A stretch of DNA of 64,000 nt, from assembly GCA_016703765.1 (NCBI GenBank), contig JADJBL010000001.1, forward strand, positions 62,001-126,000, given 5' to 3'. This DNA comes from Saprospirales bacterium (GTDB lineage Bacteria > Bacteroidota > Bacteroidia > Chitinophagales > Saprospiraceae). Shown here in pieces: positions 17,247 through 26,488 of the stretch; positions within the stretch are counted from its first letter, which is position 1; each line of letters starts with the position of its first letter. The notes below the pieces were generated by a model, which saw only the letters and a program-made list of their open reading frames with translations, had not been told where the DNA came from and did no database searches. The translations under genes were made by a program, and so were the position numbers.

Positions 17247-19521
17247 ATGAAACCCTGGGATTTCAGCGCCGAGAACTTCAGTCCGGACGACAACGCAGAA
17301 AAGTATATCTACAAGAACGGGAAGATCGAACGCTACCTGGAAGTAGGTAAACACGAGCACAACTTCTTCCTATCCGGCTCCAAAGGCCTCGGGAAAACCC
17401 TGCTCATCACGTTCAAAGCTTACCGCTACTGGAAGCTCCTCAATACCATCGAGGAGCGCGAAAAGGGCGGCCAAAGGATCAAACTCAACGTCAACGACCT
17501 GGTCGAAAGCCTGAGCTTCAGTTTCAGCACCTTCTCCCACTCGGACATCAAACGCTTCTCGGAGTTCCGCATCTGGGAGCAGTTTTGGCGGTTCTGCCTC
17601 AATTACATCATCCTCAAAAAGGCCGAACTGCCCATCCCCACAGAAGTTTCCAAACTGGTTAACGAGGACTCCTCCCTGTCCACCATCTGCGGGGAGCTGA
17701 TCATGAAACGCGACAAGCTACATCAGATCCTCGAATTGAATAATCTCCTCCGCCCCGGTATTACCGCGATCAAAAGCAGCGTCACCCTCTTCGTAGACCG
17801 GCTCGACCACGAACTCGACGATTTTTTGTTCGACCCCGAATACCTCAAACTGGAAGGGGAAAACGGCCAGCTCAATCCCGCCACCCTCATGTGGATGAAC
17901 GCCCAGCTCGGGCTCATCTCCGCCATTTTTTCCATCAATTCGAGCAACAAACACATCAAGATCTTCGCCACCGTCCGAAGCGAAGCCCTGTTGCACCGGC
18001 CCAACTCCCTGCACCTCAACTTCCTCAACAGCCTCACCGAACTCCAATACAGCAAGGAAGAAGTCAAACAGATCTTCCTCAACAATATCGAACTGATGAA
18101 AACCAGGGATCTGGTCGATCCCAACGCCGAATCGCCCATCCGCAAATTCCTGGGGTTTGAAAAAATGCCCCACCCCAGGGCCAGGGACGAACACAAAAAC
18201 AGACGGGTAGAAGATGCCTTTGATTTCATCTACCGGCATTCATTCGGCAGGCCGCGGGAAATCGTTTTCCTGGGGAAATACCTCTTCGAGGACGAGCTGT
18301 CCAGATCAGACTATCGCGAACTTTCCGAAGAAGAAAAATTTCCAGGGTCCGCGAAAAAGTCAACGACCTGGCCTATACCGAGATCTTCAAAACCTATCAA
18401 AGAGAGGTCATCCCCAGGTTTAAGGAAAGGATTTCGACCTCCTCGCCAACGCCATCTCCACCAACGTCATCCCCCGCGAAGAACTCGAAAAACTCGACCC
18501 CGATATCGTCAACTACCTATACTCCCTGGGGCTCCTGGGCTATATCGTGCCCGACCAGAAAATGGAAAGCGGCTACCGGCAGGTCTTCCTCCCTCCTGCG
18601 AAATACAACTACAATAAAAAGGAAACCATCAAAAGGGCGGAGTACTATTTCACCCACCCCGCCGTGGACCAGAAATTGCGCGAGCGAGCCGATTATAACG
18701 AATTCTACAACTCCTTCAATATCATCGGCAACGGCTACAATTTCTTCATCCCACCAAATAAACTCGACATTACCGACGATTCGCTCATCCCCGAAAAATA
18801 CAAACCCAAAGCCGTGATGGGCGACCGCTGGACCAAGCCTTCCAACAGCCCAAACTACAAGCATGCTTTCCCCTTACAGGCGTATTATATCTCTTTCTAC
18901 AACTCCAAAGACCCAAGGGTGGTCGGCTGGCAACAACAATTGGAGGTGCATGCCGTCCATATCCTCAGCCACCTGGGCAATCTCCTGGCATGCCATCTCC
19001 TCGCCAAAGAGACCAAATCCTTCAGCTATGAAAGCAAATTGAGCCATTTCCAGAACGGATTGGATAAATTGATCGATAAGCCAAAATACAGAGGAGGGTT
19101 AAAGGATCCATTTTCCGAAAAAACCCTGGCCCTTTTTATGCACCGCCTGACGGGAAGAATGGTCACCCTCGGCGCCTCGCTCTTCCTGGACCTCCCCTGC
19201 AAATTGATCAGCGAATTTCTTCAATTCCTGAGCTTCGACCCCCAGGCCTTTGAAGACCTCAACCCGAGCAATTCTTCCTATAAATACCTTCAAGGGGCAT
19301 TCTTTATTCAGGGCTTCTCCAATACCTGCCCGATCGGCACGGATGATAAAAATATGATCTTCCACCATTGCTCCCCTTTCGAACAGGAAATCCTGCAGAA
19401 TTGGGCAGATCAATTTCAAAAAGAAATATTAACAGCTTCCTGGATCATCAGCCCATACGACCGGGAAAAGGTGTCTCAACTCCTTTTTGGGAAAATCTGG
19501 AAACCGGTTAACCCGACCTAA
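17247..19521 (+). CDS. large P-loop ATPase (Sll1717-like), frameshifted
   Basis: The product is about 758 residues once two single A insertions are made, near 18334-18338 and near 18427; without them it splits into 17247-18617 and 18547-19521. A Walker A motif GSKGLGKT occurs at 44-51 and a Walker B-like strand VTLFVDRLDHEL near 180. A helix-rich C-terminal half follows (about 400 residues). The ATPase half resembles the P-loop family typified by cyanobacterial Sll1717, whose role is unknown; such stand-alone ATPases are often found in defence islands. It has no close partner: the next gene begins 190 bases later. Confidence 0.6.
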
Positions 19522-19713
19522 CTGCTTATTGGCCCGCCCTTTACCGCTTCGGTATTAGCACGGTATCAAATTTGGTTTTCCGCGGATTGTCGGGGAATCA
19601 AAAATTGATTATTTGGAATATCTTCAAATATACCGAACGGAGGATCCTCCCACTTTTCGATTCCCCATACCTTTAGAAAAGTTTCCATTATCGCACATCG
19701 AAAATCTAAAGCT

Positions 19714-20147
19714 ATGAAAACTACCCAATCCAAAACCCGTTCGGACAGTTTCCAATTGATGGTCCTTGCAGCCATCTTCATTTTCGGAATCTGGATGACG
19801 CGCACTTGTTCCACTACCGTACCTCCTGAATTGAACCCCTACGAACTCCCTACCGTCACCATCGCCCATTTGCGCAGCCACATCACCGAACTCGACCGCC
19901 ACCCGTAGTACTGGAAGGCAAAGTCCTCTACTCCTGGTACACCTCCTTCCCCAACGGGGGTTTCTACACGCTCGACGACGGCACCGGCCAGATCACAGTC
20001 ATGAAACAGGGCCTGACCCCCGAACAGGGCGTCTGGCTCAAAGTGGCCGTCGAACCGAAAGCCATTGCCCGAATCGGCGCCAATACCGGCATCGCAGCCG
20101 CCGAGATCGAGATCCTGTCCACAGGCCTAAGCCTGGTCGAAAAGTAA
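19714..20147 (+). CDS. small membrane-anchored OB-fold-like protein, frameshifted
   Basis: The gene begins MKTTQSKTRSDSFQLMVLAA with one hydrophobic helix (residues 14-30). It stops at 19908 after HITELDRHP, but adding one C to the CCC at 19902-19904 joins it to VVLEGKVLYSWYTSFPNGG, YTLDDGTGQITVM and WLKVAVEPKAIA, ending at 20147 (about 144 residues). The glycine-rich GGFYTLDDGTGQITV strand pattern is that of an OB fold with an N-terminal membrane anchor. Function unknown. Confidence 0.5.
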
Positions 20148-20230
20148 AATTCCTGATTCTGCAACACCTGAACCCTTCGGAGCCCCTGCCCCACGTGGGC
20201 GGGGCGCTTCGGTATTTTAAGTCAACCTAA

Positions 20231-21013
20231 ATGCTTAAACTATCGACAATGAGAAATCTACCCATTATCCTGTTTCTTTTCCCCCTGTTCTGGGCACACC
20301 CGGCCTGCCGGCAGCCCGCGTCGGCGATGGAAGAATGGCCCGAGCGGCAACCCTGCACCTGCATCTTCCTCCGCCCGGGCCGCCAATACCTGCTCAGCGA
20401 TGTCGAAGTGGTCGACGAGGAGACCAACTCCAGCCGCCAAGCCATGGAAGACTGGAAAGAACTCGAGGCCGACCTCGACCTCTCCTTCGACGGGATGAAC
20501 CAAAAATCCCTCGAGTTGCGCGGCAAGCTCCTCATCCCCTACCTCGATCCAAAAGGCGTCCGGTATTTCCGGGTGATCCGCATGGCTCAAAACGGCGAAA
20601 AGAAGGACTACGAAAAATTCGTCGCCGAATACTGTATCCAATACGAACTGGACAAGGACCCCGAAACCTGCGACATTCGCCCGGAGCGCCTGGATTCTTT
20701 TCGCGACCGAACGGAGCGGTTGGCCGCCATGTACCTGCGGGCCAAAAAGCAGGAGAACGCTCCGAAGCCCTCTTCTGCCCCGACGAGCCAAGCATTGAAA
20801 AAAATCCGGATCATATACCCCGAGGAAGCCAGATCGCCAGAGTTGGAGGTGCAGCCCCGGCCCGCCCGCACGAATTGCGGCCTGCTCTCCTGCGAAGTCT
20901 GGGTTCGGCCCGGCGACTACATTGTCCAATTGCATAAAGGGGGAAACTCCTGGAGCGCGCGTTTTTCGCACGAAACCGGCTTGCTGGCCGGCAATCAATT
21001 CACACAAAACTAA
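20231..21013 (+). CDS. hypothetical secreted protein
   Basis: A 260-residue protein; the likely start is the inner methionine (MRNLPIILFLFPLFWAHPAC), whose hydrophobic stretch ends at a cysteine typical of a lipoprotein. The middle is charged and helical; the end (CEVWVRPGDYIVQLHKGGNS) forms a beta-rich domain. No family recognised. It is the first of three co-directional genes with gaps of 6 and 4 bases (20231-23018), which probably act together in the envelope. Confidence 0.6.
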   Translation: MLKLSTMRNLPIILFLFPLFWAHPACRQPASAMEEWPERQPCTCIFLRPGRQYLLSDVEVVDEETNSSRQAMEDWKELEADLDLSFDGMNQKSLELRGKLLIPYLDPKGVRYFRVIRMAQNGEKKDYEKFVAEYCIQYELDKDPETCDIRPERLDSFRDRTERLAAMYLRAKKQENAPKPSSAPTSQALKKIRIIYPEEARSPELEVQPRPARTNCGLLSCEVWVRPGDYIVQLHKGGNSWSARFSHETGLLAGNQFTQN

Positions 21014-21019
21014 GCTGCC

Positions 21020-21934
21020 ATGAAAACCTATAAAATGATAGCCCTGCTTTGGATGATCGCCTTACCGGGTTTAACCCAACCCATTGTAGTGGTGTACGAC
21101 CTCTACATGGAGGGATTCTACCACCCCGTTACGAGCAACAGAGTTTACAATCTGATCAACAGTTCCATCCAAAAATGCGGGGGCATGACTCCGCGCCACA
21201 ACCACGAATGGAAGAAAGGGGTCTACGGGCCAACCGACGCCATGGTCCTCGAACAGGAGGTTCGGCTCATTCTCATGGATATCCTGTTTCAAGGGCATAC
21301 CGGCAGCAAGGAAGATCTGAAAAAGCTGGAGGCTTTTTCGAAAAGCATCACCACGGATGTGATCGTGCTCCCGGTTCTCGTCCGCCTGGGATACGACCTG
21401 GAAAAGGAGTACGAACTAACCATCCACATGCTCGATGTGAAAACCCTGCAATATTTGAAAGGTCCGAAACCGATCTCCTTTAGCCGCGCAGAACTGGACA
21501 ATGCGGATACGATCGAGGAGAAAATCTGCACCTGGCTGGAGGAGGATAAAGGCACTGGACTCCGGGAATCCGTGGAGGAGGACGAAATCCAGGACCTGGA
21601 ATCGCTCCGCCGCTGGGAAAGAATGCTCATCCGGATGGACCGGATGGAGGGCGGAGACGGGAGCTCGGGCGATCTGGTTCCGCTCAGGCAAACGCCGAAG
21701 GGAAAGCTTCTCTTCCTCAACGAAAAGGCCGTCGTCATTTCGCAGGAGATCGAATTTGAATTCGAATTGGAACACCCCAGCCTGGGCCGGACCATCCGCC
21801 TGTTCGAGGAAATGATCGACACGCTGCAGCAAATGCATGAATTGGAAAAATCGAAAGAGGGAAAGCGAGTCATCCTGGAAAAGATCAAGGATTATTCTTT
21901 TCAGTTGAAAGAAATTAAAAAACTTAAACCCTGA
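21020..21934 (+). CDS. hypothetical secreted protein, CsgG/TolB-like architecture
   Basis: A 304-residue protein with a short signal peptide (MIALLWMIALPGLTQP). Residues 20-160 alternate beta strands and helices (IVVVYDLYMEGFYHP, DVIVLPVLVRLGYDLEKEYE, LTIHMLDVKTLQYLKGPKPI) in a way that recalls the nucleotide-free alpha/beta domain of CsgG or TolB N-terminal domains. The remainder is acidic coiled-coil. This likeness is weak and I would not transfer a function. It is the middle gene of the three-gene operon. Confidence 0.5.
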   Translation: MKTYKMIALLWMIALPGLTQPIVVVYDLYMEGFYHPVTSNRVYNLINSSIQKCGGMTPRHNHEWKKGVYGPTDAMVLEQEVRLILMDILFQGHTGSKEDLKKLEAFSKSITTDVIVLPVLVRLGYDLEKEYELTIHMLDVKTLQYLKGPKPISFSRAELDNADTIEEKICTWLEEDKGTGLRESVEEDEIQDLESLRRWERMLIRMDRMEGGDGSSGDLVPLRQTPKGKLLFLNEKAVVISQEIEFEFELEHPSLGRTIRLFEEMIDTLQQMHELEKSKEGKRVILEKIKDYSFQLKEIKKLKP

Positions 21935-21938
21935 GGCT

Positions 21939-23018
21939 ATGAAAACCTACGGAATTCTTTACCCCAGCTTGTTGCTCCTGATCCCTTTTACGCTGTTTAA
22001 AAATTGTAAAACACCGTCAATAGGTCCGGAAAAAATCTCCAAAGAAGTCAATGTCCTGCTATTTTATGGCGAACACCCCCCCATTTATGTGCAGAGCCAT
22101 ACCTTTCAGATAGATACCACTTTCCTGGTGGTTGTAAATAACCCGACCGAGCTTCGTATCGATTTTTCGGGAATCGAGCCGCCCCTCAGCAGAGCGAATC
22201 TCCCGCAAAAGAAAGCGGAGGCCTTGAACAACAAGGGAAAACTGGAAGAGGTAGAGAAGTTGATCCGCGAATTGGAAGAGGATTTGAAAAAATACCTCAA
22301 AGAAAATCCGCGCTCGGCGATGAAGAACTTCTTCGAAGTGTTCGGTTTTCGAAAAAATGAATTGGATGGGCTTAAAAAAAGGGTACTGGTCCTCCTGACG
22401 AGGTTTCAGGAGATCCTCGACCAAACCTCCGACGAGGATATTCTGGATTTATCGGAGCTGGACGCCTCCCACATTTCGATCAAGAAAAACATGGCCGATT
22501 TTCTTCGGAAAGTGAACTCCACCGAATTCACCTACCGGACGGTCAAAGGCGCACAACCCTTTTACTCCCTGAAAACCGACATCTTTTTTAACGAGGGGAA
22601 ATACCAGATCCAGAACCTGAGCGCCGAACAAAAGAAGGAACTCGACGAGTTGACAGCAAAGATCCACGAGGCGATCAGCGAGGATTTTAAAGATTTTGGG
22701 CCCGAAGAATATCGCTTCGAGATCTGGACGACGGGCTATACCGACGGGAAGCCGGTAAGCGTGGAACTGGATTCGGATATTCAGTTGAAATGCCCCGGGG
22801 AGTATCGGTCGGTGGATGGCAACGACTGCCTGTCCTATCTGCGGGCGAGCGAAATATCGAGGCATGTGGTTTCGCAATTTCAGGCTTTCAACCCCGTCCC
22901 CTTCCCTGAAGGCCGCGGCAGCGAGCTCGCCGGTGGGAACACCGAGGCAAACAGCGGCCTTCGCAAGTGCACGGTTTCTTTCTCTATCATTCCACACGAG
23001 TTGAGGGGGTCGGAGTAA
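21939..23018 (+). CDS. lipoprotein with OmpA-like C-terminal domain
   Basis: This 359-residue protein has a lipoprotein signal (LLLLIPFTLFKNC), a coiled-coil middle (EEVEKLIRELEEDLKKYL) and a C-terminal region with the order seen in OmpA domains: IWTTGYTDGKPVSVE, then CLSYLRASEISRHVV, then GRGSE and GLRKCTVSFSI. OmpA-like domains bind peptidoglycan non-covalently, so the product may tie the neighbouring proteins to the cell wall. The usual NxxLSxxRA element appears as CLSYLRA. Last gene of the operon; it converges with the Uma2 gene 6 bases away. Confidence 0.55.
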   Translation: MKTYGILYPSLLLLIPFTLFKNCKTPSIGPEKISKEVNVLLFYGEHPPIYVQSHTFQIDTTFLVVVNNPTELRIDFSGIEPPLSRANLPQKKAEALNNKGKLEEVEKLIRELEEDLKKYLKENPRSAMKNFFEVFGFRKNELDGLKKRVLVLLTRFQEILDQTSDEDILDLSELDASHISIKKNMADFLRKVNSTEFTYRTVKGAQPFYSLKTDIFFNEGKYQIQNLSAEQKKELDELTAKIHEAISEDFKDFGPEEYRFEIWTTGYTDGKPVSVELDSDIQLKCPGEYRSVDGNDCLSYLRASEISRHVVSQFQAFNPVPFPEGRGSELAGGNTEANSGLRKCTVSFSIIPHELRGSE

Positions 23019-23024
23019 GACCCC

Positions 23025-23618
23025 TCACTCCGGCAACCTCAACCCCTCCAAATCAAACAAAAAACCCGGCAGCACTTCCTCGCCGCTGAGCGCACGGTCC
23101 CAGCCCTCGAGGGCTTCCATGGACCCGTCGGCGCGGTAGATGTATGCCGTCTTTTCCTGGGGGTCGAGCAGCCAGCCCAGGCGGGCGCCTTGCTCGATGT
23201 ATTCCTCCATCTTGGCATGAAGGACGGGGAGATCGTCGCTCTCCGAGCGGATCTCGGCGACGAAGTCGGGGGTGAGCGGAGGGAAACGCTTTTTGTCAGA
23301 GGCGCGAAGGGACTGCCAACGTTGCATCGCTACCCAGGAAGCATCGGGCGAGCGTATGGAGTCGCTGGGGAGTAGAAAACCCGTTGAGGAGCTAAAAACC
23401 AGGCCTTTCCGGAAGGTTTGGTTCCACTGTTCCAGTGCAAAGATCAGCTTGCTTTCGAAAAATCCCGATTCGCCTCCAATGGGGGTCATAACTATGATAT
23501 TTTTGTGCTCATCCCTCTCTATCCGCAAATCGCGATTGGCCTGGCAAAAGCGGTAAAACTCCTCGTCGCTCATGCCCTCTGCGAGGCGCTTGATCTCGAT
23601 TCCTTCGACTTTTATCAT
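23025..23618 (-). CDS. Uma2 family (DUF820) endonuclease-like protein
   Basis: The 197-residue product shows the Uma2 order: SIRSPDASWV, then PDFVAEIRSESDD, a lysine in LHAKMEEYIEQGARLGWLLD and PQEKTAYIYR. These supply the D/E-x-K residues of a PD-(D/E)xK nuclease fold. The family is abundant in cyanobacteria and Bacteroidota and its role is not established, though mobile or transposon-linked roles have been proposed. Intact gene, no partner. Confidence 0.85.
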   Translation of the reverse strand: MIKVEGIEIKRLAEGMSDEEFYRFCQANRDLRIERDEHKNIIVMTPIGGESGFFESKLIFALEQWNQTFRKGLVFSSSTGFLLPSDSIRSPDASWVAMQRWQSLRASDKKRFPPLTPDFVAEIRSESDDLPVLHAKMEEYIEQGARLGWLLDPQEKTAYIYRADGSMEALEGWDRALSGEEVLPGFLFDLEGLRLPE

Positions 23619-23680
23619 GGCGTTATTTTATTCCTTGTTTGCCCAATGTATCGTTTTTGGGGGTAAAATCCAAGGGTAGG

Positions 23681-23754
23681 TGAGTAGTGACTGGTGATTA
23701 GTGACTAGTAAAATACCAGTCACCAATCACCAGTCACCAGTCACTAATCACTGA
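23681..23754. repeat. word-built hairpin (GTGACTGGTGATTA family)
   Basis: The left arm GTAGTGACTGGTGATTAGTG and continuation up to ACTAGT are followed by ACCAGTCACC words in the opposite sense up to CACTGA. The arms pair over about 25 bases. The same words recur at 35189-35236 and 42651-42708. Here it lies between two divergent gene starts, so a terminator role is unlikely. Confidence 0.65.
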
Positions 23755-23832
23755 CATTAATCATTGGCTCTTTTATCCAATCCTCTTACCTTCCCCCTGA
23801 CCCCTCCTCAAAAGTTATCAAAATCCGGCATC

Positions 23833-24120
23833 ATGAAAACCATTCAAAAAAACCCGGCCGAACGCTGGGAAGACGCTGTAAAAAGTCATGTCACACATCT
23901 CACGAGGCCACACCTCTATGGCCGAGCATCATGGACTTGCGCGGCAGAATCACGGAAAGTGGACTTCGAAAACCCCTTCATCAAAAGGGTCTCCGATTTT
24001 CTGATGGGCAAAGGGTTCAAAAGAGGCGAAGCGCATGCCATCGTCGGAGCGATCTGCGAATTTGCAGCTTCGACTTTGCTGATGGAAGCTAAAGAGGCAG
24101 GGTGGAGGGTGCAGGGTGCA
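23833..24120 (+). CDS. small hypothetical protein, 3' end unclear
   Basis: The ATG at 23833 opens MKTIQKNPAERWEDAVKSHV; the more protein-like part is FIKRVSDFLMGKGFKRGEAH and AIVGAICEFAASTLLMEAKE. The frame then runs into a perfect 22-bp hairpin (24100-24152) and on into the next gene in another frame, so the natural stop is probably lost to an indel. I recognise no family. Coding is supported only by the amphipathic helical character. Confidence 0.35.
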
Positions 24121-24152
24121 GAGAATTATCCTGCACCCTGCACCCTCCACCC
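24100..24152. terminator. perfect 22-bp word-built hairpin (GGGTGGAGGGTGCAG family)
   Basis: The arm at 24100-24121 is the exact complement of 24131-24152 around a 9-base loop and is made of the word GGGTGCA repeated. It is followed by TTATCTTTTCTT. It could end transcription of the small upstream ORF. A -7 box TACATTTG at 24164-24171 for the next gene begins 12 bases later. Confidence 0.6.
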
Positions 24153-24187
24153 TTATCTTTTCTTACATTTGCAAAAAACCAAACTAT

Positions 24188-26398
24188 ATGCTTGCTTACG
24201 ATCTTTACACCCAATCGATCCGGCGCTTCGGCGCTTTTTTTGTGCTCCTTTGCCTGAGCCTGAATATGGCCACCGCCCAGGTTTCCATCGACACTGTCCT
24301 GTATGCCGGCCCCAGCTGCACTGGCTTTGAAGACGGGGAAGCTCAAGTATTCTTTTCCGGCGGCGCCGGGCCATACACCATCACCTGGTCGGACGGCCAG
24401 GAAGGAGAGGTGGCCGTAGGCCTCGCAGCCGGCAGCTATTCCGTGACGGTCGCCGACGACCTTGGAACAGAATCCAGCGCCAGTTTTGAGATCACCGATC
24501 CAGACCCGATCACCGCTTCCGGGGAGCTGACCCTGCCGGTTTGCCCCGATGACTCCACCGGAGTGATCTCCCTCACCATTCAGGGAGGAACCCCGCCCTA
24601 CGAAATATTCTGGAATAACGGCGACATGGGCCCCGTGCTGAGTGGCGTACCACCCGGCAACCATTTTGCCTTCATCATCGACGCCCTCGGCTGCCTGCTC
24701 AACCAGCAATTTGTCCTGGGCAACAACGATAACGTGCCCCCGGTCATCGTGGCACAAAGCGCCGTCGTACCCCTCAACCCGGTGACGGGCACCGTCATCA
24801 TGGAGCCCATCCTGTTTGTTAGTATGGTCACCGACAATTGCCAAATCGACGGGGTCAACGTGGCGCCGCTCCAGAAGGATTGCGACGACCTCGGCCCGAA
24901 TACCATCAACATCGCCGCCATCGACAATAGCGGCAATATCACCGTCGTACAGGTGATCGCTACCATCGTCGACATCACCCCGCCTGCACTGGCCCCGGAA
25001 AATATCACCGTAACCCTTGGGACCAACGGAACGGTAACGGTTGACCCCGACCTGCTCTCCGGCGCCAGTTTCGACAACTGCGGCATTATGGCGCTGACCC
25101 TCGACGACAATACTTTCGACTGCTCCGATATTGGCGAAAACAACGTCATGCTCACCGCCGTGGATGGAAGCGGAAACTCCAGCAGCGCCCCCGCCATCAT
25201 CACCGTGGTGGACAATGCTCCCCCGACGGTGGTTGCGCAAAACATCACCGTCGAACTCAATGCCAACGGACAGGTCGTTATCGCACCTTCCGACCTCGAC
25301 GGAGGCTCCACCGACAACTGCGGCATCCTGGTCCTCGAAGCCAGCCAAACAACCTTTACCTGCGACGACCTGGCCTCCGGCGACCCCATAGCTGTTTTAC
25401 TCACCCTTACCGATGTCAACAACAATAGCGCCAGCGCCACGGCACTGGTCACCGTCGTCGACCCGATCGCTCCGGTGATCAGCTGCCCGGACGACCTCTC
25501 GGGAGATTTCTGCCAGATCTTCCTATATGACCTCCCCACGGCTACCGACAACTGCGAGGTCGAGATCACCCAAACCCAAGGCCTCGGAAGCGGTTCGGTC
25601 TTCCAGTTCGGAACCACCGTGGAAACTTATGTCGCAACCGACACCTACGGAAATACGGCTACCTGCTCCATCACCATCACGGTGAACAACGACTTCGACC
25701 TCGGCGCCGAGGTCAACCACGTGAGCTGCAACGGCCTGGCAAACGGATCCATTGTCCTCAATGTCTCCGGCGGCACACCGCCCTACCTGTACTTCTGGTC
25801 GCCCAGCGGACCCGACAATCTGTCCAGCGGGATTTACATGGTCAACATCTTCGACAACATCGGTTGCGAAACCACCCAAACCTTTGTGGTCAACGAACCC
25901 GAACCCCTGGCAGTAGAGATCCTCGCCATTCTTGACGCGACCAACGGACAGTCCAACGGAGGCTTTCTCCTCGCCGTAGAAGGCGGCACTTCTCCCTACA
26001 GCTACGAGGGTACCAGCTTTGACGACACCCTTTCCGTCAGCGAACTGGCGGCGGGCAATTACAGCTTTACCCTGACGGACGCCAACGGATGCTCCATCGA
26101 TGTCTCTCTCATGATAGACAACATCAACAGCAGCTCCGAGCCGCATATCCTCCAGGCTTTCTCCCTTTTCCCCAACCCGGCAAAGGATTTTGCCATGGTC
26201 GACATCCAGCTTCAGCACGCCGCCCTAACGCAGGTCAGCCTGCTGGATCTGACCGGCCGCACCCTTCAATCATGGCCTCCCTCTGAAACCGACCGGCAAT
26301 CGCTGCGCATCGACCTGGACGGTCTGGCGCCCGGCGTGTATGCGGTTAAGCTGGAGGTGGATGGGGAGACGGTGGTGAGGAAGCTTATTCTGGAATAG
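24188..26398 (+). CDS. surface protein with SprB/HYR-like repeats and T9SS sorting domain
   Basis: The start is the ATG at 24188 (MLAYDLYTQSIRRFGAFFVL), giving about 736 residues with a signal peptide cut near ATAQ-VS. SprB-like repeats occur at both ends (YTITWSDGQEGEVAVGLAAG, NGGTPPY-type motifs such as GGTPPYEIFW and GGTPPYLYFWSPSG), and the middle holds HYR-like beta domains (ALDDNTFDCSDIGEN, VTVVDPIAPVISCP). The end FSLFPNPAKDFAMVDIQL, LLDLTGRTLQSW and GVYAVKLEVDGETVVRKLI is a type A sorting domain of the type IX secretion system. It is probably a surface adhesin or gliding-type protein. Confidence 0.85.
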   Translation: MLAYDLYTQSIRRFGAFFVLLCLSLNMATAQVSIDTVLYAGPSCTGFEDGEAQVFFSGGAGPYTITWSDGQEGEVAVGLAAGSYSVTVADDLGTESSASFEITDPDPITASGELTLPVCPDDSTGVISLTIQGGTPPYEIFWNNGDMGPVLSGVPPGNHFAFIIDALGCLLNQQFVLGNNDNVPPVIVAQSAVVPLNPVTGTVIMEPILFVSMVTDNCQIDGVNVAPLQKDCDDLGPNTINIAAIDNSGNITVVQVIATIVDITPPALAPENITVTLGTNGTVTVDPDLLSGASFDNCGIMALTLDDNTFDCSDIGENNVMLTAVDGSGNSSSAPAIITVVDNAPPTVVAQNITVELNANGQVVIAPSDLDGGSTDNCGILVLEASQTTFTCDDLASGDPIAVLLTLTDVNNNSASATALVTVVDPIAPVISCPDDLSGDFCQIFLYDLPTATDNCEVEITQTQGLGSGSVFQFGTTVETYVATDTYGNTATCSITITVNNDFDLGAEVNHVSCNGLANGSIVLNVSGGTPPYLYFWSPSGPDNLSSGIYMVNIFDNIGCETTQTFVVNEPEPLAVEILAILDATNGQSNGGFLLAVEGGTSPYSYEGTSFDDTLSVSELAAGNYSFTLTDANGCSIDVSLMIDNINSSSEPHILQAFSLFPNPAKDFAMVDIQLQHAALTQVSLLDLTGRTLQSWPPSETDRQSLRIDLDGLAPGVYAVKLEVDGETVVRKLILE

Positions 26399-26443
26399 GT
26401 GAGGAGTGAAGGGTGAACCCCCTCACCCTTCACCCTTCACCAA
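26399..26443. terminator. word-built hairpin (GTGAAGGGTGA family)
   Basis: GTGAGGAGTGAAGGGTGA pairs with TCACCCTTCACCCTTCAC with two mismatches, around a short C-rich loop, and is followed by an A-run. It starts right after the stop codon of the surface protein and precedes the SIR2 gene in the same orientation, so it may separate the two transcripts. Confidence 0.5.
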
Positions 26444-26488
26444 AAAATTGCGTACCTTAATTGTTTTAATCCGAACCCCGACCCACAC

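Noticed and set aside
24089..25348. 419-codon open frame on the minus strand
   Set aside because: It mirrors the repeat-rich surface protein gene; its Gly/Asp/Val-rich product is a typical antisense shadow.
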